A DNA stretch of 55,475 nucleotides, from contig CALLSD010000041.1 of the NCBI GenBank assembly GCA_938014245.1, positions 1 to 55,475 on the forward strand, in the 5' to 3' direction. The notes under the pieces are model-generated. The model saw nothing but the letters and a program-made list of their open reading frames with translations. It did not search any database and was not told where the DNA came from. Numbering within the stretch: position 1 is the first letter of the stretch; each line of letters opens with the position of its first letter. The position numbers were made by a program, and so were the translations under genes. The stretch is from an uncultured Actinomyces sp. GTDB lineage: Bacteria; Actinomycetota; Actinomycetes; Actinomycetales; Actinomycetaceae. Shown here piece after piece: positions 1 through 8,251 of this stretch.

Positions 1-493
1 GGCGCTTGGGGAAGAAGTAGCCGGTGGAGGGCATGTAGCCGGAGAACGCGCCGCTGCCGATGCCACACATGAAGGCAAGGGTCAGCAGGACCCAGTAGGG
101 GGTCGTGTTGTCCTGAACGACATAGAACCAGCCCAGCATGGGGATCACGAAGAGAAGTGAGGTGATTCCCACCATCTTGCGAGTACCGATCAGCGGGGGT
201 AGGAACATGTAGACCAGACGCAGAAGTCCCGCGGCAAGGCCAGGGAGAGCGGTGAGCCAGTAAAGCTGTGAAGCGCTGAGGTTAAAACCAAGAAGCGTCA
301 GTTTCGGTGCAATTGCACTGGGGAGGAACCACACGCAGAAGCCCAAGATGAGCGAGTACGTGGTGATGGTGAGCGTCCTCCACGCGAGCTTTGAATCCCA
401 CTTTTCGGGGTTGTTCGGATCCCAGTCTTTCAGGACGTACTTGCTTCCCGACTTTGCCGGCGCGGGTGATGAATCAGCATGTGAGGTAGTCAT
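1..493 (-). CDS. narK: NarK-type nitrate/nitrite MFS transporter (N-terminal part, runs off the window)
   Basis: This is an open frame on the minus strand from an ATG at 493, preceded by a GGGAG ribosome site, to the window edge. About 164 residues are visible. After a roughly 38-residue cytoplasmic head (with DWDPNNPEKWD) come several hydrophobic helices. The last visible part, GIGSGAFSGYMPSTGYFFPKR less its final residue, matches the glycine-rich nitrate signature and the F-F-P-K-R end seen in NarK/NasA proteins. The role would be nitrate uptake or nitrate/nitrite exchange across the membrane. It is divergent from the molybdenum-cofactor genes. Nitrate reductase needs that cofactor, so a nar operon probably lies to the left, outside the window. 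The C-terminal half is not visible. Confidence 0.85.
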   Translation of the reverse strand, partial: MTTSHADSSPAPAKSGSKYVLKDWDPNNPEKWDSKLAWRTLTITTYSLILGFCVWFLPSAIAPKLTLLGFNLSASQLYWLTALPGLAAGLLRLVYMFLPPLIGTRKMVGITSLLFVIPMLGWFYVVQDNTTPYWVLLTLAFMCGIGSGAFSGYMPSTGYFFPKR

Positions 494-657
494 GTCCACT
501 CTCCCTTTCCTACCTAAACGCGTGCTTGCCGCTAATATATAAGGGACACCTCGTTCTAATTGGGTGATGCGCGAAAAATCGCGAAAATCCTTGTAAGAAC
601 GTCTGTTTCTGTCAACTGCGAAAACGCTCTTTATGGACCTATTTCGGGAGGTATGTT

Positions 658-1227
658 TTGCGTAATAACACTGACGCTCAAACCGAACGTCCCGACCCTC
701 ACGCCACAATCCAGCAAAAAGGCCTCCAGAAGATGGAGGGAACTGTCGCAGGTGCGGTAATTACTGCTTCAGATCGTTGCTTCCACGGAGAAACCGAAGA
801 TCGTTCGGGTCCTCTCGCAGCACAATTGCTTGCTAAATGGGGAGTTATTGTCGATGAAGTCCGCGTTGTTCCTGACGGTGTCGATTCTGTGCGCGGAGCA
901 ATCCTCGACGCAATGGCCGCCGGCGCCCGCGTGATCCTCACGACCGGAGGCACTGGCGTTACCGATCGTGACCTCACTCCCGAGGCCACTGCTCCCCTAC
1001 TCGATGCCCGCCTGGACGCCATCGCCATGCAAATCGCCCAGGTCGGCTTGGCAAATACTCCCCTCGCCTCCCTATCCCGAGGCCTGGTCGGAGTCAGCCG
1101 CCAGGGTGACACCCCCGCTTTCATCGTCAATGCTCCCGGCTCACGCGGTGGCGTCAAGGATACGATCAGCGTGATCGGTCCTCTGGTTCCTCATGTTCTC
1201 GAGCAGCTCGACCTGGTGACCGACTGA
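658..1227 (+). CDS. mog: Molybdopterin adenylyltransferase MogA/MoaB-like
   Basis: The MoCF-biosynthesis fold is clear: GAVITASDRC near the N-terminus and the family signature TTGGTGVTDRDLTPEAT in the middle. These proteins adenylate molybdopterin ahead of molybdate insertion by MoeA. I chose the TTG at 658 because a GGGAGG ribosome site lies 6 bases upstream. An internal ATG at 733 (MEGTVAGAVITAS) would give about 164 residues, closer to the usual family length, but has a weaker ribosome site. It is the first gene of a plus-strand cofactor operon and is followed 6 bases later by moaA. MogA and MoaB cannot be told apart reliably by eye. Confidence 0.9.
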   Translation: MRNNTDAQTERPDPHATIQQKGLQKMEGTVAGAVITASDRCFHGETEDRSGPLAAQLLAKWGVIVDEVRVVPDGVDSVRGAILDAMAAGARVILTTGGTGVTDRDLTPEATAPLLDARLDAIAMQIAQVGLANTPLASLSRGLVGVSRQGDTPAFIVNAPGSRGGVKDTISVIGPLVPHVLEQLDLVTD

Positions 1228-1233
1228 CTGTCT

Positions 1234-2244
1234 ATGTTCGAGCCTCGTCTTCTGGATAGCTTCGGCCGCGCTGCCACGGATCTGCGGATCTCGGTGACCG
1301 ACCGCTGCAATTTGCGCTGCGTCTATTGCCTGCCCGAAAAGGTTACGGATTGGCTGGATCGCGCCGATATCCTCCATCCGGAAGAATTCCGCCGCCTCGC
1401 AAAAATCGCGGCATCGCTCGGGGTCACCCAAGCCCGCATCACCGGCGGAGAACCCCTCTTGCGCCCTGATCTTCCCCAGATCATCGAGGCCGTGCGGCTG
1501 GGTTTCGAAGACGCGGGAGTAGAGCCGGACCTTGCTTTGACGACGAATGGAATCGGGCTGGATCGCGTCATTGATTCCCTCGTAGATGCTGGTCTTGAGC
1601 GCCTTAATGTCTCGATTGATAGCTTGGATCCTCTCCGTTTTTCCGAGCTGGCGCGCCGAAAGCGCTCAAGCGATGTCCTTCGCGGCCTCGATGCAGTTGA
1701 CGCTTCGGCGCTTCCAGGAACGGTCAAACTCAACACCGTCATTGTTGACGAGGCATCTTTGGACGAAATCCCAAACCTGGTCACTTTTGCCTTGGAGCGT
1801 GGCTATCAGTGGCGTGCCATTGAGTTCATGCCGATCGGCCCTTTGGCAGCTTCCTTTTCTTCGCGCCCGACGGCGAAGGATATTCAGCGGGTGTTGCGGA
1901 AGAACTTTGAGCTCACGGATATCATCACCGCTGCCTCAGAGCCAGCTCGACGTTGGTCGGTCGCGCCGAGCGATACTCATCCGGGCGGAATCATCGGCGT
2001 GATTGCATCAATGACATCCCCCTTCTGTTCCTCGTGTACGCGCACTCGCCTGAGCGCGGATGGAAAAATCTATTCCTGCCTTTTTAGCGTTGACAGCGTC
2101 GATCTGCATACGCCGATGCGTGCGGGAGCAAGCGATGAGGAACTCGCCGAGCTGTGGAAGGATGCCATGTGGGCAAAGCCCGCGGGCCATCAGCTCCTTG
2201 CTCCGGTTCCCCAGTCCTATTCCATGTCGAAAATTGGAGGTTGA
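1234..2244 (+). CDS. moaA: GTP 3',8-cyclase MoaA (radical SAM)
   Basis: 336 residues. It catalyses the first step of molybdenum-cofactor synthesis, the radical rearrangement of GTP that MoaC completes to cyclic pyranopterin monophosphate. The radical-SAM cluster motif CNLRCVYC gives Cys25, Cys29 and Cys32. The second, C-terminal 4Fe-4S cluster is represented by CSSCTRTRLSADGKIYSC. The protein ends in MSKIGG, the C-terminal Gly-Gly tail that MoaA needs for activity. The start lies 6 bases after the mog stop, so translation is probably coupled; no strong ribosome site is visible. Confidence 0.97.
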   Translation: MFEPRLLDSFGRAATDLRISVTDRCNLRCVYCLPEKVTDWLDRADILHPEEFRRLAKIAASLGVTQARITGGEPLLRPDLPQIIEAVRLGFEDAGVEPDLALTTNGIGLDRVIDSLVDAGLERLNVSIDSLDPLRFSELARRKRSSDVLRGLDAVDASALPGTVKLNTVIVDEASLDEIPNLVTFALERGYQWRAIEFMPIGPLAASFSSRPTAKDIQRVLRKNFELTDIITAASEPARRWSVAPSDTHPGGIIGVIASMTSPFCSSCTRTRLSADGKIYSCLFSVDSVDLHTPMRAGASDEELAELWKDAMWAKPAGHQLLAPVPQSYSMSKIGG

Positions 2245-2252
2245 GCATCCCC

Positions 2253-2555
2253 ATGCAGATCACGATCCGTTACTTCGCAGCCGCCTGCCAAGCTGTTGGA
2301 CGCGACAGTGAAACGATTGATGTTGCTGAGGATTCGACCGAGAGCATCGTCGATTTGGTCCGTCGCTCAACATCGCGCGATATCGACCAACTCCTTGCGG
2401 CCTCGTCCTTCCTTGTCAATGAAGAACCCGTTGATGCTCATGCAAGCTTGGCCCAGGCTTTGGGCGTGTCTTCCCTAAGCGCCGAGGCCGTGGCGGCTTT
2501 GGCGGAGCAAGGCGGGATTCGCCTCGATGTTCTTCCGCCTTTCGCGGGAGGCTGA
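2253..2555 (+). CDS. moaD: Molybdopterin synthase sulfur-carrier subunit MoaD
   Basis: 100 residues of the ubiquitin-like MoaD/ThiS type. It starts MQITIRYFAAACQAVG and ends in PPFAGG, the C-terminal Gly-Gly that is adenylated and thiocarboxylated. It donates sulfur to precursor Z together with MoaE. The ATG at 2253 follows TTGGAGG; a longer in-frame start at 2154 would lie inside moaA and is not needed. The stop lies only 7 bases from the stop of the convergent moaE, so the two subunits of one enzyme are encoded tail to tail. Confidence 0.93.
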   Translation: MQITIRYFAAACQAVGRDSETIDVAEDSTESIVDLVRRSTSRDIDQLLAASSFLVNEEPVDAHASLAQALGVSSLSAEAVAALAEQGGIRLDVLPPFAGG

Positions 2556-2562
2556 GAGGCAC

Positions 2563-2988
2563 TTAGGGCGTATTGCTCCACTCGTTATGACCGTCGGCAA
2601 AGTACTGATCCTTCCAGATCGGAACGCTTGCCTTGATGTCATCGACGATCTGCGCACACACAGCGAAAGCTTCCTTTCGGTGTGCGCTGTCAACAACGAC
2701 GAGCAGGGCAACGTCACCGATCTCAAGGTGACCGACGCGGTGGCGAACATAGATTCCGTCGATCTGCGGGTTCCCCAAGGTTTCCAATGATTTTTCAACA
2801 CTCGAGCGCAAGAATTTCGCAGCTGCAGGGTGCGCGGAATACTCGAGATAGTGGACGCCCTCGCCGCCGTCGTGATCGCGGACAACTCCCTCGAAAACGA
2901 CGCGCGCGCCGGCGTGAGCTGGGATAAGGGGAACTTCCCCCGAGCACATCTCCGTCGGAACAGAGACAATATCGGTATCAATAATCAC
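2563..2988 (-). CDS. moaE: Molybdopterin synthase catalytic subunit MoaE
   Basis: 141 residues. The MoaE hallmarks are visible: FEGVVRDHDGGEGV, LEYSAHP, then HRVGHLEIGDVALLVVV, HRKEAFAVC and the catalytic-lysine region PIWKDQYFADG. With MoaD it converts precursor Z to molybdopterin. The start is GTG at 2988, preceded by AAGGGGA. It is the only gene of the cofactor block on the minus strand, convergent with moaD and divergent from the ThiF-like gene. It therefore needs its own promoter in the 39-base gap to 3028. Confidence 0.96.
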   Translation of the reverse strand: MIIDTDIVSVPTEMCSGEVPLIPAHAGARVVFEGVVRDHDGGEGVHYLEYSAHPAAAKFLRSSVEKSLETLGNPQIDGIYVRHRVGHLEIGDVALLVVVDSAHRKEAFAVCAQIVDDIKASVPIWKDQYFADGHNEWSNTP

Positions 2989-3027
2989 GGGGTTCCCCTT
3001 TTTTAGTCGTCGTGAAGGGACACGGAC

Positions 3028-3786
3028 ATGGTAGCGCAGCGAGACATCATGACCGCTCGTATCCCCGGAATTGGGGAGAGCGGCATCGAGAAAATCCGCG
3101 CTGCCAAAGTTCTTGTTGTAGGTGCCGGCGGCCTGGGCTCACCCGTTCTGGCATATCTCGCCGCTGCAGGAATTGGAACAATCGGCATCTCAGATCCGGA
3201 CCATCTTGAAGAGAGCAATCTTCAGCGCCAGGTCATCCATGGCGCATCACGTCTGGGAATGGTCAAGGCAGAATCCGCCAAAATGACGGTTCACGCACTC
3301 AATCCCGAAATTCGGGTCAACGTCGAGCCAAAGATCATCGACGGACAAAGTGACGAAACGATTGCCGCCTATGATTTCGTCGTTGATGCAACAGATAATT
3401 TCACCGCAAAATACGCGATTTCTGATACCTGTGCACGAGTCGGGCGCCCACATATGTGGGGCACTCTCGTTTCAATGTCCTTCCAAGCATCGCTTTTTAC
3501 CGACGGGATCACCCTGCGCGATGTCTATCCAGAACCACCCACCGTTGAGACGATGAGCTCGAAAACCGTCGGAGTCTTAGGAGCGGTTTGCGGGCAGGGA
3601 GGTTCTGTTCTTGCAACTGAATGTCTGAAGTGGGTGACGGGTGTTGGCGATCTCCTCATCGGACGTCTTCTCATTGTCGATGCTGCCGCTGGGAGGTGGA
3701 ATGTCGTCCCCTTCCGTCCCCGCAATAGCCGAACCACTGCCTCGTCTGTCACTCCCGCCTCGCAGACCCCCGAACCCATCGAATAA
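3028..3786 (+). CDS. moeB: ThiF/MoeB-like adenylyltransferase for MoaD
   Basis: 252 residues of the E1-like family. The nucleotide-binding loop VVGAGGLGSPVLAYLAAAG, the region DPDHLEESNLQRQ and DATDNFTAKY are all present. The expected role is to adenylate the MoaD Gly-Gly tail. It is unusual in lacking both CxxC pairs that bind zinc in MoeB and ThiF: the usual cysteine-rich stretch before YPEPP reads ITLRDVYPEPP, and no CxxC follows near the C-terminus. It also lacks the rhodanese domain found in many actinobacterial homologues. The ATG at 3028 has AAGGGA about 10 bases upstream. Context between moaE and moeA supports MoaD as substrate, but ThiS is possible. Confidence 0.9.
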   Translation: MVAQRDIMTARIPGIGESGIEKIRAAKVLVVGAGGLGSPVLAYLAAAGIGTIGISDPDHLEESNLQRQVIHGASRLGMVKAESAKMTVHALNPEIRVNVEPKIIDGQSDETIAAYDFVVDATDNFTAKYAISDTCARVGRPHMWGTLVSMSFQASLFTDGITLRDVYPEPPTVETMSSKTVGVLGAVCGQGGSVLATECLKWVTGVGDLLIGRLLIVDAAAGRWNVVPFRPRNSRTTASSVTPASQTPEPIE

Positions 3787-3833
3787 CGCCATACACTGAT
3801 CAACAGATACAGAAGTGCCCGAAGGAGAAGGCG

Positions 3834-5084
3834 ATGCAACTTCTTGAAGAATATTTGGATTCAATCCTGGAGCAGGTTCATCCCCTCTCCCCCATTGACC
3901 TCCCTATCGAAGAGGCACTCGATCACGTCCTGGCGTGCGATCTTGAAGCACGCGTAGCCGTTCCGCCTTTTTCCAACTCGGGCATGGATGGTTTCGCTAT
4001 CTACCTTGATGAAGATTACGAGGCCTCACCTGAGCATCCCCTGATCCTGCCGGTCGCCGGTGATATTGCGGCCGGAGACAATACGGATCACGTTCTTGAG
4101 CCTGGAAGTACTTGGCGAATCATGACGGGAGCTCGCCTCCCCAAGGGGGCGAACACGGTCGTTCCCGTTGAAGACACCTCGGAAGAACCCGGCCCCCATC
4201 CGCTTCCTGAGAGGATCAGCATCTACGCTCCCATCAAGGTCGGCGCGCACGTTCGCACCCAGGGAGAAGACTGCGCACCCGGCGATACTGTCTTGCGAGC
4301 AGGCGATGTCCTTACCCCCGCTGCCATGGCCTCGGCAGTGTCGGTGGGATATGCAAAGGTCAGCGTCTATCCCAGCCCACGCGTTGCCATAGTTTCAACC
4401 GGTGACGAGCTGCGCGCACCCGGCGAAAACCTCAAGGGGGCGCAGATCCCTGACTCGAACTCCGTCATGATTGCCGCCTTGGCACGCCGCGCCGGTGCCC
4501 AGGTCGCGGGTGTTTTCCGGTCAAATGATGATCCGGCACAGTTCGCGGATGTTCTTCAGCGCGCTGGCGAGGTCGCTGACCTCATCATCACCTCGGGCGG
4601 TGTCAGCGCAGGCGCCTACGATGTGGTCAAGGAAGTCGGTTTGGGACAGGGCGTCGAATTTGTTCGCGTCGCAATGCAGCCCGGAAAACCGCAAGGTTTC
4701 GGAGTTCTTCAGGCAGCGGATGGCCGCGAAGTCCTGCTTGCAACCCTCCCGGGTAATCCTGTTTCAGTGTTCGTTTCATTCCACATGTTTGTTCGACCGA
4801 TTTTGGCCGAACTCACTGGTCGCGACGGACACGAACTCCTGCGCCCCATCGTTGTCACTTCGCCGAATGGCTGGCGCTCGCCGGCGGGTAAACGTCAGCT
4901 GGTTCCAGTTGTTCTTTCCGAACCCGATGGTCCCGAACAAACTCCGGTTGTTGTTCCCACGCACAAGCTGGGCTCGCGCTCGCATCTTGTTGCCTCTTTG
5001 CACTCCGTGAACGCACTGGCCATTGTCCCCGAAGACGTCACCTCGGTTGAACCCTGGTCGATTCTTACCGCAATTCGTGTCTGA
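3834..5084 (+). CDS. moeA: Molybdopterin molybdenumtransferase MoeA
   Basis: 416 residues, the normal length. It inserts molybdate into adenylated molybdopterin. PPFSNSGMDGFAI near residue 42 is the MoeA N-terminal signature, followed by the RIMTGARLPKGA motif. The central MoCF domain carries STGDELRAPGE and ITSGGVSAGAYD, and LPGNPVSVFVSF lies near the end of that domain. A C-terminal beta-barrel domain follows. The ribosome site GAAGGAGAAGG precedes the ATG. It is followed 10 bases later by moaC in the same operon. Confidence 0.97.
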   Translation: MQLLEEYLDSILEQVHPLSPIDLPIEEALDHVLACDLEARVAVPPFSNSGMDGFAIYLDEDYEASPEHPLILPVAGDIAAGDNTDHVLEPGSTWRIMTGARLPKGANTVVPVEDTSEEPGPHPLPERISIYAPIKVGAHVRTQGEDCAPGDTVLRAGDVLTPAAMASAVSVGYAKVSVYPSPRVAIVSTGDELRAPGENLKGAQIPDSNSVMIAALARRAGAQVAGVFRSNDDPAQFADVLQRAGEVADLIITSGGVSAGAYDVVKEVGLGQGVEFVRVAMQPGKPQGFGVLQAADGREVLLATLPGNPVSVFVSFHMFVRPILAELTGRDGHELLRPIVVTSPNGWRSPAGKRQLVPVVLSEPDGPEQTPVVVPTHKLGSRSHLVASLHSVNALAIVPEDVTSVEPWSILTAIRV

Positions 5085-5094
5085 AAGAAGAAAC

Positions 5095-5580
5095 ATGAGC
5101 GACACACACCCCTTCACTCACCTCACCGAACGCGGCGAGGCACACATGGTTGATATCACGGCGAAAACTCCGACCGTCCGTCAGGCGCGCGCCCGTGGAT
5201 TTGTCGAGTGCTCTCCCGCGATCATGAGTGCCCTTCGCGACGAGTCAGTACCAAAGGGCGATGTCCTTGCTGTCGCACGCATCGCTGGAATCCAAGCTTC
5301 AAAGCGCACTCCCGATTTGTTGCCTCTGGCTCACCCCATCGCCGTTCACTACTGCGCGGTTGATCTTTCCTTGGCCGAGGACGGGGTTGAGATTCGCGCG
5401 ACCGTGCGCACGGCTGACCGGACGGGCATTGAGATGGAGGCCCTCACAGCGGTCACCGTTGCGGCTTTGACCGTCATCGATATGGTGAAGGGCGTCGACA
5501 AGATGGTTGCCATTCGCGAATGCTACGTCGAGGAAAAGAGCGGCGGCCGGAGCGGAACTTGGACTCGCTCAGCGCGTTAA
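5095..5580 (+). CDS. moaC: Cyclic pyranopterin monophosphate synthase MoaC
   Basis: 161 residues. It completes the MoaA reaction to cyclic pyranopterin monophosphate. The family landmarks are LTERGEAHMVDITAKTPTVR at the N-terminus, LLPLAHPI in the middle, and TGIEMEALTAVTVAALTVID followed by MVKGVDK. I start at the ATG at 5095, just after the moeA stop; an upstream frame from 5023 only overlaps moeA. The 3' end overlaps the start of the MobA-like gene. Confidence 0.96.
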   Translation: MSDTHPFTHLTERGEAHMVDITAKTPTVRQARARGFVECSPAIMSALRDESVPKGDVLAVARIAGIQASKRTPDLLPLAHPIAVHYCAVDLSLAEDGVEIRATVRTADRTGIEMEALTAVTVAALTVIDMVKGVDKMVAIRECYVEEKSGGRSGTWTRSAR

Positions 5581-6200
5581 TTGTCCTGGGCGGAGGCGAC
5601 GGAAGGCGCCTAGGTGGAGCGTCAAAACCGGACTTGGTCATTCGAGGTCGGCGAGCACTGGAGTGGGCGCTGATTTCTCAGCCGAATATTCCACATGTGT
5701 GCGTAGTTCCGGAAACGGTGACTATCCCCAGTGACGTTATTCGGGTGATGGAGGATCCGCCAAAATCTGGACCTGCGGCCGGGTTCTTGACCGGTGTCGA
5801 TGCAGTGAAGAGGATCCTCGGGGATGCTTGTGCAATGCAGCGCTGGATTGGCCTTGTTCCCGTAGACGCTCCCCTTGCATCGCTGTGCTTTCCTCTTCTT
5901 CTCGAGGCCGTGGCTCATTTGGCGGCGCAAGGAAAGCACGTGGATGGCGTCAGTGCATGCGCCGATGGTTACCGTCAAAATCTCATCGGAGTTTTTTCGC
6001 TCGAGGCAGTGAGTCGCTTCCCCGCGAGTGAGTGGGTGAATCGTTCGATGCGTTCCCTTCTTACCCAGCTCAATACCGTTGATGTCGAGGTCCCAGCATC
6101 GTGGGTTGCTGATATCGATACTCCCCTTGATTTGCAGCGCGTACAGACATACGCAATGGACGGGGAGCTTCGCACAGAAGGAGAAAGCTCAAGTGAGTGA
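5559..6200 (+). CDS. mobA: MobA-like molybdenum cofactor guanylyltransferase
   Basis: About 213 residues from a TTG at 5559 with GGAG 6 bases upstream. An in-frame ATG at 5520 lies deeper in moaC and lacks a ribosome site. The N-terminal loop VLGGGDGRRLGGASKPD is the nucleotide-binding motif of MobA-type NTP transferases. GPAAGFLTGVDAV and LVPVDAPL correspond to the G-P-L-A-G and P-C-D-x-P motifs, with VPVDAP where PCDxP is usual. The likely role is GTP-dependent attachment of GMP to the cofactor. Divergence from classical MobA is marked, so cytidylyl or other NTP specificity is not excluded. It overlaps moaC by 22 bases and the next gene by 8. Confidence 0.82.
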   Translation: MDSLSALIVLGGGDGRRLGGASKPDLVIRGRRALEWALISQPNIPHVCVVPETVTIPSDVIRVMEDPPKSGPAAGFLTGVDAVKRILGDACAMQRWIGLVPVDAPLASLCFPLLLEAVAHLAAQGKHVDGVSACADGYRQNLIGVFSLEAVSRFPASEWVNRSMRSLLTQLNTVDVEVPASWVADIDTPLDLQRVQTYAMDGELRTEGESSSE

Positions 6201-6759
6201 ATCGATTGAAATTCCCGGTTCGGGGAGTTTAGAGACGCTTCCAGCTCTGGAGCACCTCGACCTTGTGGCTCCCCCAGTCGCGCGTGCGCTCACTACGCTT
6301 GAAGCGGCCAACCCCGCGGTGGCCTCGTTAGCGCGAGTAAGTGAAGTTGACCCAGAACTGGCTGATACGGAGGTTCTCACCCAAGCTTTCGGGATGGATC
6401 TTGCGCTGTCCTCGAATTGTATTTTGGTTGCGGGCAGGCGCGCGGGTGAAGAAAGAATCGCAGCGTGTGTTGTACGCGCGACGACCAACGCTGATGTCAA
6501 TCACGTGGTGAAGAAGCTTCTCGACGTACGAAAAGCCTCGTTTTGGCCGCAAGAACGCGCAGTCGAGGCCTCGGGGATGGAATACGGAGGGATCACTCCG
6601 ATTGGCATCCCCGAGGCCTGGCGACTGCTAATCGATTCGCGTTGCGTGCAGGGATGGTCCTGCATCGGCTCGGGACTGCGCCGCTCAAAGCTCTTCGTTC
6701 CCGGAGAACTCCTTGCCGCGCTTCCGGGCGCTGAAATCGTGGAAGGCCTGGGAATTTAG
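6193..6759 (+). CDS. YbaK/EbsC-type aminoacyl-tRNA deacylase family protein
   Basis: 188 residues from a GTG at 6193, 8 bases after GAAGGAG, overlapping the MobA-like stop. The YbaK fold is recognisable: TEVLTQAFGMD (the start of the domain), LVAGRRAGEERIAACVV, KKLLDVRKASFW, and the family end motif GMEYGGITPIGIPEAW. Such proteins hydrolyse mischarged tRNA, or act as free-standing editing domains. There is no obvious tie to molybdenum, so its place in this operon may be incidental. The stop TAG overlaps the TAA of the convergent ndk gene in the 4 bases 6756-6759. Confidence 0.82.
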   Translation: MSESIEIPGSGSLETLPALEHLDLVAPPVARALTTLEAANPAVASLARVSEVDPELADTEVLTQAFGMDLALSSNCILVAGRRAGEERIAACVVRATTNADVNHVVKKLLDVRKASFWPQERAVEASGMEYGGITPIGIPEAWRLLIDSRCVQGWSCIGSGLRRSKLFVPGELLAALPGAEIVEGLGI

Positions 6760-7226
6760 TCGATTTCGGGGAACCAGATGCCGATCTCGCGCAGCGCGGA
6801 TTCGGGCGAATCTGAACCGTGAATGATGTTCTCCATGTTCGGCGTATCCCAGGCGCGTCCGAGGTCCCCGCGGATGGTGCCGGCGGGAGCAGTTGTCGGA
6901 TCGGTCGAGCCCATCATGGTGCGCATGCCTTCGATGACGCGCTGGCCTTCAACGATGATCGCGACCAGGGGGCCGGCGCTCATGAAGTCCAGGAGGCCCT
7001 CGAAGAAGGGCTTGCCTGCGTGGTCGCGGTAGTGCTCGGCGAGGATTTCACGCGAGGCGACCATGATCTTCAGGCCCTTGATGATGTAGCCCTTCGCTTC
7101 GATGCGGCGCAGGATTTCTCCGGTCAAACCGCGGGCGTAACCGTCGGGCTTGACGAGGATGAGGGTGTGCTCCAACGAGGGATCCAATAGGTGCTGACGT
7201 GTAATCAGAACGGAATCGGCGCTCAC
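6756..7226 (-). CDS. ndk: Nucleoside diphosphate kinase
   Basis: 156 residues. It transfers the gamma-phosphate of ATP to NDPs through a phosphohistidine. The active-site motif NIIHGSDS gives His136, and LVKPDG lies near residue 24. I use the GTG at 7226 because AAAGGAGA lies just upstream; longer in-frame versions lack a ribosome site. The N-terminus carries about 18 extra residues before the usual T-L-I-L-V-K-P-D-G start. Its 3' end overlaps the convergent YbaK gene by 4 bases, leaving no room for a terminator between them. Confidence 0.97.
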   Translation of the reverse strand: MSADSVLITRQHLLDPSLEHTLILVKPDGYARGLTGEILRRIEAKGYIIKGLKIMVASREILAEHYRDHAGKPFFEGLLDFMSAGPLVAIIVEGQRVIEGMRTMMGSTDPTTAPAGTIRGDLGRAWDTPNMENIIHGSDSPESALREIGIWFPEID

Positions 7227-7301
7227 AAAATCTCCTTTGCTTGAGTGAGGACGCTTCAGCATAACCGGCGATGGGCCGAAAGTCATAGCCCCAGATGATA
7301 C

Positions 7302-7336
7302 GAAAAAGGACTGACCGCCATGGTCAGCCCTTTTTC
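7302..7336 (-). terminator. Hairpin terminator after the 7525-8190 gene
   Basis: The arms AAAAAGGACTGACC and GGTCAGCCCTTTTT pair around a short GCCAT loop with one mismatch. T-runs lie on both sides, so it could work in either direction. By position it most likely ends transcription of the minus-strand gene whose stop is at 7525 and insulates ndk. The rest of 7227-7524 shows no gene I can support. Confidence 0.8.
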
Positions 7337-7524
7337 GTTATCCCATCAACACAGAGCAGTCTTCCCAGAAAGTCTTCCGGAGAGATACGAGCAACACCAG
7401 TCACTCGTTGTCTGATGCACCTAGTCTACGAAGATCAACTGCGAGGAATACGTGCGTTTCCTGAGAGTTTTCTGGAGCAGGTTTCCCATGCGTCAACTGC
7501 GCTACTTGGCTTTAACCCCGCAGC

Positions 7525-8190
7525 TCACAGATTCGCATCATTGGACTGCGAAAAATGATCTTCCACAAATGCTGGGCCCTCAAAACCATGACGACCCAGA
7601 GTCTGGAAAATATCGTCCATGATCTGCGAAGGTTCCTGCAATCCCGCCGAAAACTCCGGGTGTTGAATTTCGATTGCTGCAAACCCGGCAGGGTCAGACA
7701 CGGGCTGGGTATCGTACTTCTCCCTCAGAAGCCCATTCACTTCCTCGAGGTCCGCGGGCGCGCCGAAAATCCATGTTGTCGCAGCGGGACCCTCGGCGTT
7801 TCGCCCCAAATAGAGGCGCATCAGTACAACCTTCTTGCCCGCACGCGGGAAACTTCCGCCCACGCGCGTGAAGAGGTGCAGATCCAGATCGCCCAACGAT
7901 CCATCAACGAGGCAGTAGGCGTAGGCGCCGATTCCTCGAACGCTCAGCGCATCGGCCAAAATTCCGAGGAACTCATCCGGGAAGGGATCTTCTTGGAAGT
8001 AAATACCTTCTCCGCGCTCAGGTGCATGCTCGCCCATGATGGAAATCGGCAGTCCCGCTTCCTCAAGTGCGCGCGCCACCAAGGAGATATTGAATTCAGG
8101 AAAAGGGTGCAAAATTGCGGCGTTCTTACCTAAGCGCTCGACAAACACGTAGGTTGAAAAGCCCAGTTCCTGCGTGACCTGTGTACTCAC
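7525..8190 (-). CDS. Conserved-looking protein of unknown function
   Basis: 221 residues from a GTG at 8190 preceded by AGAGGAGAG. I do not recognise the family. It is an acidic soluble protein without signal peptide or membrane segment. The frame is long and well spaced from its neighbours, and codon use resembles them, so it is likely real. It lies between ndk and a nitroreductase gene on the same strand, 61 bases downstream of the latter, and a shared transcript ending at the hairpin near 7302 is plausible. Confidence 0.7.
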   Translation of the reverse strand: MSTQVTQELGFSTYVFVERLGKNAAILHPFPEFNISLVARALEEAGLPISIMGEHAPERGEGIYFQEDPFPDEFLGILADALSVRGIGAYAYCLVDGSLGDLDLHLFTRVGGSFPRAGKKVVLMRLYLGRNAEGPAATTWIFGAPADLEEVNGLLREKYDTQPVSDPAGFAAIEIQHPEFSAGLQEPSQIMDDIFQTLGRHGFEGPAFVEDHFSQSNDANL

Positions 8191-8251
8191 AAACTCTCCT
8201 CTTTCAGCGGGGTCGATGATCGCCGACGCACCACCGCCTCGGCAATGGAAA

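Noticed and set aside
494..657. A molybdenum-cofactor riboswitch between narK and mog
   Set aside because: Only a small CGCGA/TCGCG hairpin is visible; I could not build the multi-stem fold of the Moco RNA family.
7295..7558. An 87-codon plus-strand frame in the ndk upstream gap
   Set aside because: It begins inside the terminator hairpin, has no ribosome site and no similarity I can recognise.
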